Source: an uncultured Alphaproteobacteria bacterium (lineage in GTDB: Bacteria > Pseudomonadota > Alphaproteobacteria > CAAGCB01 > CAG-977). From it: a DNA stretch of 64,000 nt. The stretch lies in assembly GCA_944390195.1 (NCBI GenBank), contig CALXOZ010000001.1:1-64000 (forward strand). Direction: 5' to 3'. The position numbers were made by a program, and so were the translations under genes. The notes under the pieces are model-generated. The model did not search any database. It had not been told where the DNA came from and worked only from the letters and a program-made list of their open reading frames with translations. How positions within the stretch are numbered: the first letter of the stretch is position 1; each line of letters begins with the position of its first letter. Below, one piece after another: positions 18,607 to 27,132 of this stretch.

Positions 18607-20508
18607 TCACGACAGTTCAAACAATCCTGTATAAAGTTGATAATAACGCTTTTTCAGCTTGATCAACTCGTCATGCGTTCCTGTTTCTATGATTTTTCCG
18701 TGTTCCAGCACAACAATTTTGTCCGCATTGCGAACGGTGGAAAGTCTGTGAGCTATGACAAAAACAGTGCGCCCTTTCATCAAAGTGTTCATCCCCTGTT
18801 CTATCAAGGCTTCCGTCCGCGTATCAATGGAACTTGTCGCTTCGTCTAAAATCAAAACGGGCGGATTAGCTATTGCCGCACGCGCAATCGCTATCAATTG
18901 GCGTTGCCCCTGACTTAAATTGACACCATCCGCTGTCAAAACAGTATCATAACCTTGAGGCAAAGAGGATATGAATGAATCCGCATTGGCCAATTTGGCG
19001 GCATGATAAACTTCTTCATCCGTAGCATCAAGCTTGCCGTAACGGATGTTTTCCATCACCGTTCCCGTAAACAAATGAGTGTCTTGCAACACCATTGACA
19101 AAGAGCGGCGCAAATCGTCTTTTTTTATTTTATTGATGTTAATTCCGTCGTAACGGATTTTTCCGTGCCTCAAATCATAAAAACGGTTTATCAAGTTGGT
19201 AATCGTTGTCTTTCCCGCTCCTGTCGATCCGACAAAAGCGATCTTCTGTCCGGCTTTTGCTTCCAAAGAAATATCATTCAACACAATCTTTTCCGGTTCG
19301 TAACCAAAAACGACATGCTCAAAAACGACATCCCCTTTTAAAGGTGTATAGCTTAATGTTTTGTCATGATGAGGATGTTTCCACGCCCATTTTCCGGTTC
19401 GATATGGCACTTCCGCAATCGTTCCGTCTTTGGATATTTCCGCATTGACCAATCCAACATAACCGTAATCGGATTCCACTGGTTCGTCTAAGAATTTAAA
19501 AATCCGTTCCGCTCCCGCTAATGCGGATAAAATGGCATTCAACTGCATTGATATTTGGGAAACCGGCATGGAAAAATTGCGTGTATACTGTAAAAAAGCG
19601 GCTATCGTCCCCAAATCAACTCGTCCGATTACCGCCAAATACCCCCCAAGCATAGATGTCGCCGCAAACAATAAATACGATAAGTTCCCTATAATCGGCA
19701 TAAGTATGTTGGCAAACGTATTCGCATTTGACGCTTGATGAAACAAAGTTTCATTACACTCGCGAAACTTTTGTTTGACTTTTTCTTCACGGCAAAAGAC
19801 TTTGACAACTTTCGTGCCTTCCGCCATTTCTTCAATATAGCCGTTAACAACGCTCAATGCTTGTTGTTGTTTTGAAAAATACTTGGAACTTTTTGAAGCG
19901 ACACACCGTATCGTTATTAACATCAGCATTAAAACAACAATCACCAACACTGTTAATAACGGGCTGAGAACAATCATCATAATGAATATGCTGACAACCG
20001 TCGTCAGTGATAACAACATATGCGGCAAGCTCATCGAGATCATTTCACGCAAAGTGTCCACATCGTTTGTATACAGACTCATTACAGAACCGTGTGTATG
20101 CGTATCAAAAAATTTGATCGGAAGCCTCTGCATATGGGTAAACATATCGACACGAACCTGACGCATTGTGCCGGTAACGACATTCAACATCAAACGGTTA
20201 AACAAATAAGTACACAAAACCCCAATGCCGGCTATCAACGTCATGATAAGAACAAGACGGGAAAAACCTGATAAATCGGGATCTTGGCGACCGATCATCG
20301 GAACAATGTAAATATTGACCGCCGGCTTGAGCAAATAGGTAACGGCGACTCTGGAGATTGCAGCACCGAACACAGCCGCGACAACAAATATCAGTTGAAT
20401 TTTATAAGGCAACATATACTTTAAAATTCTGAGCAATGTTTTAAAGGCATTTGCCGGTCTTTCGACTTTTCGCCCTGCCGAACGGGGATTTATTGCGCCC
20501 TTTGCCAT
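18607..20508 (-). CDS. ABC exporter half-transporter, canonical ATPase site
   Basis: A 633-aa fusion of a six-helix exporter membrane domain (about 40-340) and an ATPase domain (about 400-630). The Walker A is GSTGAGKTT, the signature LSQGQRQ, Walker B plus catalytic Glu ILDEATSSID and the switch His in IAHRLS. An insert of about 45 residues lies between the two domains. It shares one base with the preceding ABC gene, so the two are surely co-translated and probably form a heterodimer. Relatives export lipids, peptides or drugs; the substrate is unknown. Confidence 0.88.
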   Translation of the reverse strand: MAKGAINPRSAGRKVERPANAFKTLLRILKYMLPYKIQLIFVVAAVFGAAISRVAVTYLLKPAVNIYIVPMIGRQDPDLSGFSRLVLIMTLIAGIGVLCTYLFNRLMLNVVTGTMRQVRVDMFTHMQRLPIKFFDTHTHGSVMSLYTNDVDTLREMISMSLPHMLLSLTTVVSIFIMMIVLSPLLTVLVIVVLMLMLITIRCVASKSSKYFSKQQQALSVVNGYIEEMAEGTKVVKVFCREEKVKQKFRECNETLFHQASNANTFANILMPIIGNLSYLLFAATSMLGGYLAVIGRVDLGTIAAFLQYTRNFSMPVSQISMQLNAILSALAGAERIFKFLDEPVESDYGYVGLVNAEISKDGTIAEVPYRTGKWAWKHPHHDKTLSYTPLKGDVVFEHVVFGYEPEKIVLNDISLEAKAGQKIAFVGSTGAGKTTITNLINRFYDLRHGKIRYDGININKIKKDDLRRSLSMVLQDTHLFTGTVMENIRYGKLDATDEEVYHAAKLANADSFISSLPQGYDTVLTADGVNLSQGQRQLIAIARAAIANPPVLILDEATSSIDTRTEALIEQGMNTLMKGRTVFVIAHRLSTVRNADKIVVLEHGKIIETGTHDELIKLKKRYYQLYTGLFELS

Positions 20509-22232
20509 TATGCGACCCCTTTTTGCTGAGACATGAAAACATCTTTGTAAATCGCATTTGTTTTCATTAATTCTTCATGCGTCCCGATACCACTGATTTC
20601 GCCTTGATCCAAAACAATGATCTTATCGGCATCCATAATGGAAGAAACACGTTGCGCAATAATGATCTTCGTCGTTTCTTTCAATTGATTTTTAAACGCT
20701 TCCCTGATCTTTCGGTCTGTCGCCGTATCGACAGCGCTTGTAGAATCATCTAAGATCAAGATTTTCGGCTTTCTGAGCAAAGCCCTTGCAATACACAGCC
20801 TTTGTTTTTGACCGCCGGAAACATTCACCCCGCCTTGTCCCAAGACAGTGTTATAGCCGTCAGGAAAATTCAAAACAAAATCATCAGCCTGAGCGGCTTG
20901 AGTCATTTGACGCACTTCCAGATCCGAAGCCGTTTCATCCCCCCAGCGCAAGTTTTCCGCAATCGTTCCCGAAAACAGCAAATTATTCTGCAACACCATG
21001 GAAACGGCGGAACGCAAAACAGGCAGATGATATTCACGGACATCATGTCCTCCGACAACGACCCGTCCCGAAAAAACGTCATACAAACGCGGAATCAATT
21101 GCACCAACGTTGTTTTTGACGATCCTGTCGCACCGATAATACCGACCGTTTGACCGGATTCAATCCGGAAAGAAACATTCTTTAACGTCAAATTTTCCGC
21201 TTTTTTAGAATAACTGAAAGAAACATTGTCAAAAACAACGGATCCGTCTTTAAGATCCAACCCGTCTTTACCTGTATCCGCGATATCCGGAGTTTCATTT
21301 AAGACTTCGTATATCCGGCGAATAGACGCTTGAGAAATGACAATGCCGATAAAAACGAAAGAAATCATCATCAAAGATGTCAAAATCATACCAATATATG
21401 TTAAGAAACTGAACAATTCCCCTGTTTGCATTTTACCTTGAATAATAAAATTCCCGCCGAACCAAACAATGCAAATCAAGCAGGCTTCCATGGAAAAATT
21501 CATCAAAGGCATATTGAATATAACTATTTTTTCAGCTCTTTTCTGGGCATCGCGAAGATCCGTCGCCGAATCATTGAATTTTTTATTTTCAAATTTTTCT
21601 CGAACAAAAGCCTTTACGACTCTGACGGCGATCAGCATTTCCTGTATGGAAGAATTCATAGCGTCATATTTTGAAAACATTTTTAAAAAATGTTTATGAG
21701 CCATTGTTGACATCACAGCCAAAGATATTCCTAAAAATGGAATTGCCACGAAAAACACGATCGACAGATCCGCATTAATCCGCACAGCCATCATTGTCGC
21801 ACAGACCAGCATGATCGGAGAACGAACCAAAGCACGCAGTACCATCATAAAAGCATTCTGAATAAAAGTGATATCCGTTGTCAGCCGTGTAATCAAAGAC
21901 GCTGTTGAAAAACGATCTATATTATAAAAAGAAAAATCCTGTATCTTTCCGAAAACGGCATTTCTGATTTGCATGGCGAAACCAGCCGAAGCAACAGCCG
22001 CCAAACGGGCTCCCGCCGCTCCACACAACAAAGAAACAATGGCGGCCCCAATCATTAAAAGCCCAGTGCGTACAATAAATGAAATATCTCTTTGCGCGAT
22101 TCCCGTATCAATGATTTTTGCCATTAAAAAAGGAATATAAATTTCCAACGCCACTTCCCCTATTACAGCCAAAGGGGCTAAAATCGCCTGTTTTTTAAAT
22201 CTGCCTAAATATGTTAATAACTTAAAATACAT
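20508..22232 (-). CDS. ABC exporter half-transporter, degenerate ATPase site
   Basis: A 574-aa ABC exporter subunit with six transmembrane helices then an ATPase domain. The Walker A is GATGSSKTT (Ser where Gly is usual, common in this subgroup) and the signature VSGGQKQR. Walker B is ILDDSTSAVD, with Asp in place of the catalytic Glu, and IIAQRVS has Gln in place of the switch His. These changes are typical of the degenerate half of heterodimeric exporters such as BmrC/BmrD or TM287/288, and the partner downstream has the intact residues. The ATG at 22232 follows an AGGA site. Confidence 0.88.
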   Translation of the reverse strand: MYFKLLTYLGRFKKQAILAPLAVIGEVALEIYIPFLMAKIIDTGIAQRDISFIVRTGLLMIGAAIVSLLCGAAGARLAAVASAGFAMQIRNAVFGKIQDFSFYNIDRFSTASLITRLTTDITFIQNAFMMVLRALVRSPIMLVCATMMAVRINADLSIVFFVAIPFLGISLAVMSTMAHKHFLKMFSKYDAMNSSIQEMLIAVRVVKAFVREKFENKKFNDSATDLRDAQKRAEKIVIFNMPLMNFSMEACLICIVWFGGNFIIQGKMQTGELFSFLTYIGMILTSLMMISFVFIGIVISQASIRRIYEVLNETPDIADTGKDGLDLKDGSVVFDNVSFSYSKKAENLTLKNVSFRIESGQTVGIIGATGSSKTTLVQLIPRLYDVFSGRVVVGGHDVREYHLPVLRSAVSMVLQNNLLFSGTIAENLRWGDETASDLEVRQMTQAAQADDFVLNFPDGYNTVLGQGGVNVSGGQKQRLCIARALLRKPKILILDDSTSAVDTATDRKIREAFKNQLKETTKIIIAQRVSSIMDADKIIVLDQGEISGIGTHEELMKTNAIYKDVFMSQQKGVA

Positions 22233-22308
22233 TATCTTCCTTCGTTTATTTCATTTAAACGCCAATAAAAAAAAGCTGCAAGAGAAAATCATTAAAACAT
22301 GCTTTTGT

Positions 22309-22330
22309 TTTTTTCAAAGAAGAATATAAT
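22309..22330 (+). promoter_or_regulatory. Possible promoter of flavin-reductase-like gene
   Basis: A perfect -10 box TATAAT lies at 22325-22330, with a weak T-rich -35-like stretch about 16-17 nt upstream. Transcription would begin around 22337, just before the gene starting at 22360. Confidence 0.45.
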
Positions 22331-22359
22331 CCCGTTTTAATAAAAAAATGGAGAAAAAA

Positions 22360-23100
22360 ATGACAAAAACATCTTGGAAACCCGGCACGATGCTTTATCC
22401 GATCCCCCCTGTCATGGTTACTTGCGGAACAATGGATAAACCAAACATTTTTACAGCAGCGTGGACGGGGATTATCAATTCCGAACCGGCAATGACCTAC
22501 ATTTCCATACGTCCTTCGCGTTATTCTTATGAAATCATCAAAGAACATAAAGAATTCGTTATCAATTTAACCACAAAGGAAACGCTTAAAGCGGCAGATT
22601 TCTGTGGTGTAAAATCAGGCAGGAACGTCAATAAGTTTCAAGAAACGGGTTTAACGCCTCTTGCTTGTAAAAAAGTAAAAGCTCCTATGATAGATCAATC
22701 GCCTCTCAGTCTGGAATGTCGCGTTACGGAAATAAAGCCGTTGGGTTCTCACGATATGTTTTTAGCCGAAATCATCGCTGTTAATGTAGATGATGACTTT
22801 TTAAACGCCGACGGAGAATTTCAGTTGGAAAAAAGCGGTTTGATCGCTTTTTGTCACGGGAACTATCATGTATTGGGGGGAAAAGTTGCCTCCTTTGGGT
22901 TTTCAGTGGCAAAAAAGAAATCCAGAAAACAAAAGATTGCCGCCATCAAGCATGAACGGCGTTTATTAAAAAAGAACAAACAAGACCATTTCGGAAAACA
23001 AAAATCCCCCAAAAAAACATATTCACATTCGTCAACGTCAAAAGCGTATATAAAAACCAAAAGAAACAAAAAAAATTCTTTCAACAAAAAAGCTCTGTGA
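22360..23100 (+). CDS. Flavin reductase-like FMN-binding protein with basic tail
   Basis: A 246-aa protein. Residues 1-180 match the flavin reductase-like (flavoredoxin) fold: PGTMLYPIPPVMVTCG, NIFTAAWTGIINSEP and an FVINL strand typical of FMN-binding NAD(P)H-flavin oxidoreductases. Residues from about 183 onward form an unusual tail rich in Lys, Arg, Ser and Asn, with no predicted fold, which could bind nucleic acid or polyanions. The ATG at 22360 is preferred to 22348 because GGAG lies 6 nt before it. The stop codon lies in the loop of a terminator hairpin. It is divergent from the ABC exporter. Confidence 0.8.
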   Translation: MTKTSWKPGTMLYPIPPVMVTCGTMDKPNIFTAAWTGIINSEPAMTYISIRPSRYSYEIIKEHKEFVINLTTKETLKAADFCGVKSGRNVNKFQETGLTPLACKKVKAPMIDQSPLSLECRVTEIKPLGSHDMFLAEIIAVNVDDDFLNADGEFQLEKSGLIAFCHGNYHVLGGKVASFGFSVAKKKSRKQKIAAIKHERRLLKKNKQDHFGKQKSPKKTYSHSSTSKAYIKTKRNKKNSFNKKAL

Positions 23101-23113
23101 TCAGAGCTTTTTT
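23086..23113. terminator. Bidirectional intrinsic terminator
   Basis: An AGCTCTG / CAGAGCT hairpin with loop TGAT, flanked by A5 on the left and T6 on the right, so it can work in both directions. The TGA stop of the flavin-reductase-like gene (23098-23100) is in the loop. It also serves the convergent plsC. Confidence 0.85.
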
Positions 23114-23115
23114 CT

Positions 23116-23826
23116 TTATTCCGGTTTTATCTTTTTACAGGCTTCTTCTATTCTGTTTTGCAAAGCGCTGATAAATTCCCGTTTATCCATACCGGCTTCC
23201 ATTGCCGGTAAGAACTCGATAATAATTGTCCCCGGTGTTTTCATAAACGCTTTTTTACGCCAAAAATACCCTGAATTCAGTGCTGTCGGAATAACGGGAA
23301 CTTTACATTTTTCATATAACAAGCCTACGCCCGGATTATAGCGTGTCGTGGCTCCCGGAGCCGTTCTTGTCCCTTCTGGAAAAATGATGACAGGTCTGTT
23401 TTCCTGCAACCGTTTTTCACTTCCTTCCAAAATGGAGCGCATAGCTTTTGTTCCGGAAGAACGATCTATGGCGACACAGCCTGTCAACAACAAATTCCAG
23501 CCGAACAAAGGAATATATAACAATTCCTTTTTCAAAATATACGCCGGAGATGGTAAAATAGCATGAAAAGCTATCGTTTCCAATGCGGATTGATGTTTAG
23601 ATGCCACAATATAACGACCGTCCGAAGGCAGATTTTCGCGTCCGCGAACCTCACACTTGATTCCGACGAACCAACGCAACCCTGATAACAGCGCCTTTCC
23701 CCACATTCTGGCATTAAAACTGCGAACCTGACGCGGAAAAAAACCGACAAGCAGACCGGTAATACAAAAGAACAGCGTTGTCAGTATGTAATAAATATTA
23801 AATAGCAATGAACGGATAAAACGCAT
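23116..23826 (-). CDS. plsC: 1-acyl-glycerol-3-phosphate acyltransferase
   Basis: A 236-aa membrane-associated acyltransferase that makes phosphatidic acid from lysophosphatidic acid. An N-terminal hydrophobic segment (about 8-28) is followed by the catalytic H-x4-acid motif in ASKHQSALET (Glu in place of the usual Asp, as in many alphaproteobacterial homologues) and the substrate motif FPEGTRTAPG. GCVAIDRSSG also matches the family. It starts 25 nt after the YdcF-like gene and is part of an ftsE-ftsX-ydcF-plsC run, an arrangement common in alphaproteobacteria. Confidence 0.92.
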   Translation of the reverse strand: MRFIRSLLFNIYYILTTLFFCITGLLVGFFPRQVRSFNARMWGKALLSGLRWFVGIKCEVRGRENLPSDGRYIVASKHQSALETIAFHAILPSPAYILKKELLYIPLFGWNLLLTGCVAIDRSSGTKAMRSILEGSEKRLQENRPVIIFPEGTRTAPGATTRYNPGVGLLYEKCKVPVIPTALNSGYFWRKKAFMKTPGTIIIEFLPAMEAGMDKREFISALQNRIEEACKKIKPE

Positions 23827-23851
23827 TTACATCTCCATAAACCAAACTGCA

Positions 23852-24433
23852 TCAAAAAGAAAAAAAGGTATGACCGGCGACAACAACCAAAAATTTTATA
23901 TATTCCGAAGTAATCAAAGCAAGCGTTCCCGGCCATTTCCACCATTCGTCATGCTTGACCGTTTGCGGAAAAACCGGATGAGGAATAATCATCATATCCG
24001 GCATTACACTTTTAAATTCGGAAAGACTGCGCGGCATATGATACGATGCTGTAACCAAACGCACAGACTTATAATCGTTGCGTTTCAACCATTCCTTGGT
24101 TTCCAAAGCGTTCCCATGTGTATTGCTGGCAAGATGCCCCAACGTAATCCTGTCACTTAAGTTTTCAGGCAATTCATCCAGCGTTTGAGACAGAAGATTC
24201 CAATCGACATCTTCATGGACACCGGAAATCAAGAGCTTTTCAGCTTTATTTTCTTTTAATAAATTCACTCCGGCAGCCACCCGTTCCGTTCCTCCCGTCA
24301 AAACGACAATGGCGTCCGTGTTCGTATCGGCATCATAGACTTGCTTATTCACTTGCGATGCGAAAAAGAACAGCCCTGTCAACCATAATGCCGCCAGTAT
24401 AAACAATATTCCTATTATTTTTTTTGCTGTCAT
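23852..24433 (-). CDS. YdcF/DUF218 family membrane protein
   Basis: A 193-aa protein with one N-terminal membrane helix (about 5-25) and a DUF218 domain. Typical motifs are DAIVVLTGGTERV, LLISGVHEDV, ASNTHGNALET and VTASYHMPRS. The family includes ElyC/SanA-like proteins linked to envelope integrity, but the reaction is not known. The ATG at 24433 overlaps the ftsX stop as ATGA, which fixes the start; the frame open further upstream to 24526 is not needed. Confidence 0.86.
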   Translation of the reverse strand: MTAKKIIGILFILAALWLTGLFFFASQVNKQVYDADTNTDAIVVLTGGTERVAAGVNLLKENKAEKLLISGVHEDVDWNLLSQTLDELPENLSDRITLGHLASNTHGNALETKEWLKRNDYKSVRLVTASYHMPRSLSEFKSVMPDMMIIPHPVFPQTVKHDEWWKWPGTLALITSEYIKFLVVVAGHTFFSF

Positions 24434-25326
24434 AACATTCGCCTGAGAATCCTTTGCACAGTCCAATAAGCTGTTAAAGCAGACAACAATACGGCTAACA
24501 CGGGAACAAAACACAATAAAACCCATGAAGAAGCTTCAAATCTAGCTTCCGACAATAACCCCCCTTGGATTTCACCGAACAAAGAGGATAATAAAAATAA
24601 AATGGGCAACAAACTTAAAAAACCCAGAACAGCGCCAATAAAAGCCAAAAAAGCCGTTCTTTTAGCATATTGCTTTGAAATATAACCGTCATGCGCTCCG
24701 ATTTGATGTAAAAGCTCTATGACGGGTCTGTGAACCGCCAACGAAGAACATGTTACATAAACAACAATAATCGATGTCGTTGTTATAACCAAACCAAGCA
24801 ACATAGAGGCAAGAAAATCAAGCGTTTGTACAAGCTTGATCAATTTCCCCAACCATAGCCTGTGAACATCCAAAGAAGCGTTGGGCGTGTTTTTATCAAG
24901 TAATGTTTTCAACATCCCCAAATCGATTTCCGCATTGGGAACAAGCTGGACGTCAATCAAATGCGGCATAGGCAAATCATCTAATAAAACGGTTTCTCCC
25001 AACCATGGTTTTAACAGACTTTTCATTTGGCTGTCCGTTAAAACATTTGCTGAAGCGATTCCCGCCGTTTTTCGCAAAATGTCCAAGACATCTTCGATTT
25101 CACGTTGAGTTTTTTTCTTGTTGATTCGACCGTTTTCTTCAACAGGAATGACCTGTACCGTCAAAGATCCGGAAATGGAATGATTCCATCTGGACAACAT
25201 AGAATTCAAAGATAACGTCCCAGCCGTTGTCAAACCGGCAAAAAAAACCATCAACATAACCATCCACGGCAAAAACCAAGTTGAGGTATCCCCGACAAAA
25301 GGCAAATCACTGTTATATCTAAGCAC
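24430..25326 (-). CDS. ftsX: Cell-division ABC permease FtsX
   Basis: A 298-aa FtsX homologue with a cytoplasmic N-terminus, one transmembrane helix (about 18-40), a periplasmic domain (about 45-165) and three C-terminal transmembrane helices. FtsEX relays ATP hydrolysis to periplasmic amidase activators at the septum, and the AmiC-type amidase at 2548 is a plausible downstream target. The start overlaps ftsE by 8 nt. Sequence conservation in FtsX is low, so the call leans on topology and on the adjacent ftsE. Confidence 0.88.
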   Translation of the reverse strand: MLRYNSDLPFVGDTSTWFLPWMVMLMVFFAGLTTAGTLSLNSMLSRWNHSISGSLTVQVIPVEENGRINKKKTQREIEDVLDILRKTAGIASANVLTDSQMKSLLKPWLGETVLLDDLPMPHLIDVQLVPNAEIDLGMLKTLLDKNTPNASLDVHRLWLGKLIKLVQTLDFLASMLLGLVITTTSIIVVYVTCSSLAVHRPVIELLHQIGAHDGYISKQYAKRTAFLAFIGAVLGFLSLLPILFLLSSLFGEIQGGLLSEARFEASSWVLLCFVPVLAVLLSALTAYWTVQRILRRML

Positions 25327-26044
25327 GCAACGACTCCGTTTTAAAAAAATTCTGATTCAGAGAATACCCGACGGGGTAAATTGTCAAACGCCCGTTGACC
25401 AAATGCATTCTGGGAAAAGGAAACGCTTTTATCAATCCTTCATTATGCGTTGCAATAACGACTGTCGTCCCTCGTTTGTTCAACTCGACAAACAAACGCA
25501 TCAATCGAATAGCGGACTTATCATCCATATTTCCTGTCGGTTCGTCTGCCAGCAGTATATGCGGGCGATTTATCACAGCTCTGGCAATGGCAACACTTTG
25601 TTTCTGTCCTCCGGACAAAGTCGGCGGCTTTGCGTTTAAATGCGATCCCAAACCAACCCAGATCAACAACTCTGTAACACGTTTTTGGATTTCATCTTGG
25701 CTATACCCCGCAACTCTTAACGGCAACGCGACATTATCAAATGCAGACAAATGATCCAACAAACGGAAATCTTGGAAAACAACACCTATTTTCCGCCGGA
25801 TTACAGGTAAATCGTCACGAGGAATATTATTGATAGCCCTTGAAAACAATTTTACATGCCCTCTCGTCGGACTTTGCGCCAAATATAACAAACTTAATAA
25901 AGACGTCTTTCCCGCACCGCTTTCCCCTGTTAAAAAATGAAACGAACCTATTGGTAAAGAAAATGAAACATCTTTAAGTATCTCGGCTCCCTGTCCATAA
26001 CGCAGACCGACAGCGTCAAATTCTATAACATTCTGTATCGGCAC
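25319..26044 (-). CDS. ftsE: Cell-division ABC ATPase FtsE
   Basis: A 241-aa ABC ATPase. Walker A GESGAGKTS, Q-loop VVFQDFRLLDHLS, signature LSGGQKQ, Walker B plus Glu LLADEPTGNMD and the switch His ATHNEG are all present. The residue after the signature is Ser (KQSVAIARAV), where Arg is almost invariant. The start is GTG at 26044, preceded by AGGAG with 6-nt spacing; the ATG just upstream is followed by a stop. It is divergent from the zinc-ribbon protein gene. Confidence 0.92.
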   Translation of the reverse strand: MPIQNVIEFDAVGLRYGQGAEILKDVSFSLPIGSFHFLTGESGAGKTSLLSLLYLAQSPTRGHVKLFSRAINNIPRDDLPVIRRKIGVVFQDFRLLDHLSAFDNVALPLRVAGYSQDEIQKRVTELLIWVGLGSHLNAKPPTLSGGQKQSVAIARAVINRPHILLADEPTGNMDDKSAIRLMRLFVELNKRGTTVVIATHNEGLIKAFPFPRMHLVNGRLTIYPVGYSLNQNFFKTESLRA

Positions 26045-26157
26045 TACATTCTCCTGTCTTTATGGTTACACAGTATTTAGATATATCTGCAAAAAGAAGT
26101 TAACATTTTATATGAAAATCGGCATTATACTAAATAAAATTTATCAGGAAAAAAAAC

Positions 26158-27132
26158 ATGCTGATTACTTGCCCTCAATGCCATACAAAATACAATGTTC
26201 CTTTTTCTTTAGAAAATCCGGAACAAAAAGTAAAGTGCGTCAAGTGCGGTTGCATATGGAATACGTCCGGTCAAACCATTACCAACGAATATGATATTGA
26301 TATAAAAGGTAACAATCAACACGTTCTACTGAAAGAAAAAATTTCCGCTCAGCAGACTGAAAAAAATAGCACAACAAGCTTTTCCCCTTCTCAATCCCCT
26401 TTGAACGCTATACCGGACGAAGGAAACAGGGGGAACCCCTTCACCCCTTCTCAAACCCCTTTGGACGCTATACCGGACGAAGGAAACAGGGGGAACCCCT
26501 TCACCCCTTCTCAAACCCCTTTGGACGCTATACCGGACGAAGGAAATATTGACTCGCAATTCACAAATAAGAACTTAGCCAGCGATCAGATTCCTTTGCA
26601 GGAAGAAAACTTTTACACACTTATGCAGAATGAGGCAAAAGACTCCTCTTCTCCTGAAGAAAAATCAGATACACCTGTCAATGACGAATTCGATCTTGAT
26701 CCGCAGTCGTTACAAAATTTTTTCAGCATACCGGTAAAAAAAGAACCTTTTTTCCTTAAATGGATCAAACCCCTGTATTTTTTAAGTTTGCTGTTTATTG
26801 CGACTTCCATTTATTTGTTCTTTTTTCAAAAGCCCCTTCGCGCCCCTGTTACCCTACAAGCGATCTCGCACGAATTCGTACAAAAAAAATATAAAGACTA
26901 TCTGGTATTAAAAGCTATCGCTTTCAATAATACAGATAAAAACATTTATCCCCAAACTTTTTACATACAATTCAAAGACAACGATAACCACACCATAACT
27001 TCAGTGGAAGTCCCATCTCCGGTAAATGTGTTACCTGCTCATGGCATGGATAAAATTGAAATTCAAATTGAACATTTGCCCGTTCAATCCGGACGAATCG
27101 TCATGAGTTTGAAAAATTTTAGAAAGTCTTGA
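26158..27132 (+). CDS. Zinc-ribbon (MJ0042) membrane protein
   Basis: A 324-aa protein in three parts: an N-terminal MJ0042 zinc ribbon (CPQC...CVKC, residues 5-32), a low-complexity Pro/Asp/Asn linker containing 20-residue repeats (about 76-130), and a single membrane helix (about 203-222) followed by a C-terminal DUF3426-like extracytoplasmic domain. Such proteins are commonly found divergent from ftsE in alphaproteobacteria, as here, but their role is undefined. The zinc ribbon would be cytoplasmic and the C-terminal domain periplasmic. The stop abuts the convergent lysA stop. Confidence 0.82.
   Translation: MLITCPQCHTKYNVPFSLENPEQKVKCVKCGCIWNTSGQTITNEYDIDIKGNNQHVLLKEKISAQQTEKNSTTSFSPSQSPLNAIPDEGNRGNPFTPSQTPLDAIPDEGNRGNPFTPSQTPLDAIPDEGNIDSQFTNKNLASDQIPLQEENFYTLMQNEAKDSSSPEEKSDTPVNDEFDLDPQSLQNFFSIPVKKEPFFLKWIKPLYFLSLLFIATSIYLFFFQKPLRAPVTLQAISHEFVQKKYKDYLVLKAIAFNNTDKNIYPQTFYIQFKDNDNHTITSVEVPSPVNVLPAHGMDKIEIQIEHLPVQSGRIVMSLKNFRKS
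26384..26545 (+). repeat. 60-bp in-frame tandem repeat
   Basis: About 2.7 copies of a 60-bp unit lie inside the linker of the zinc-ribbon protein. The second and third copies are identical over their shared length and the first differs at two positions (AAT/AAC and AAC/GAC). The unit encodes 20 residues containing PSQTPLDAIPDEGN. Near-identity at DNA level suggests recent amplification. Confidence 0.95.

Noticed and set aside
26384..26545. Regular 60-bp units considered as a CRISPR array
   Set aside because: Units abut with no unique spacers and stay in frame inside a coding gene, so they are a tandem coding repeat.
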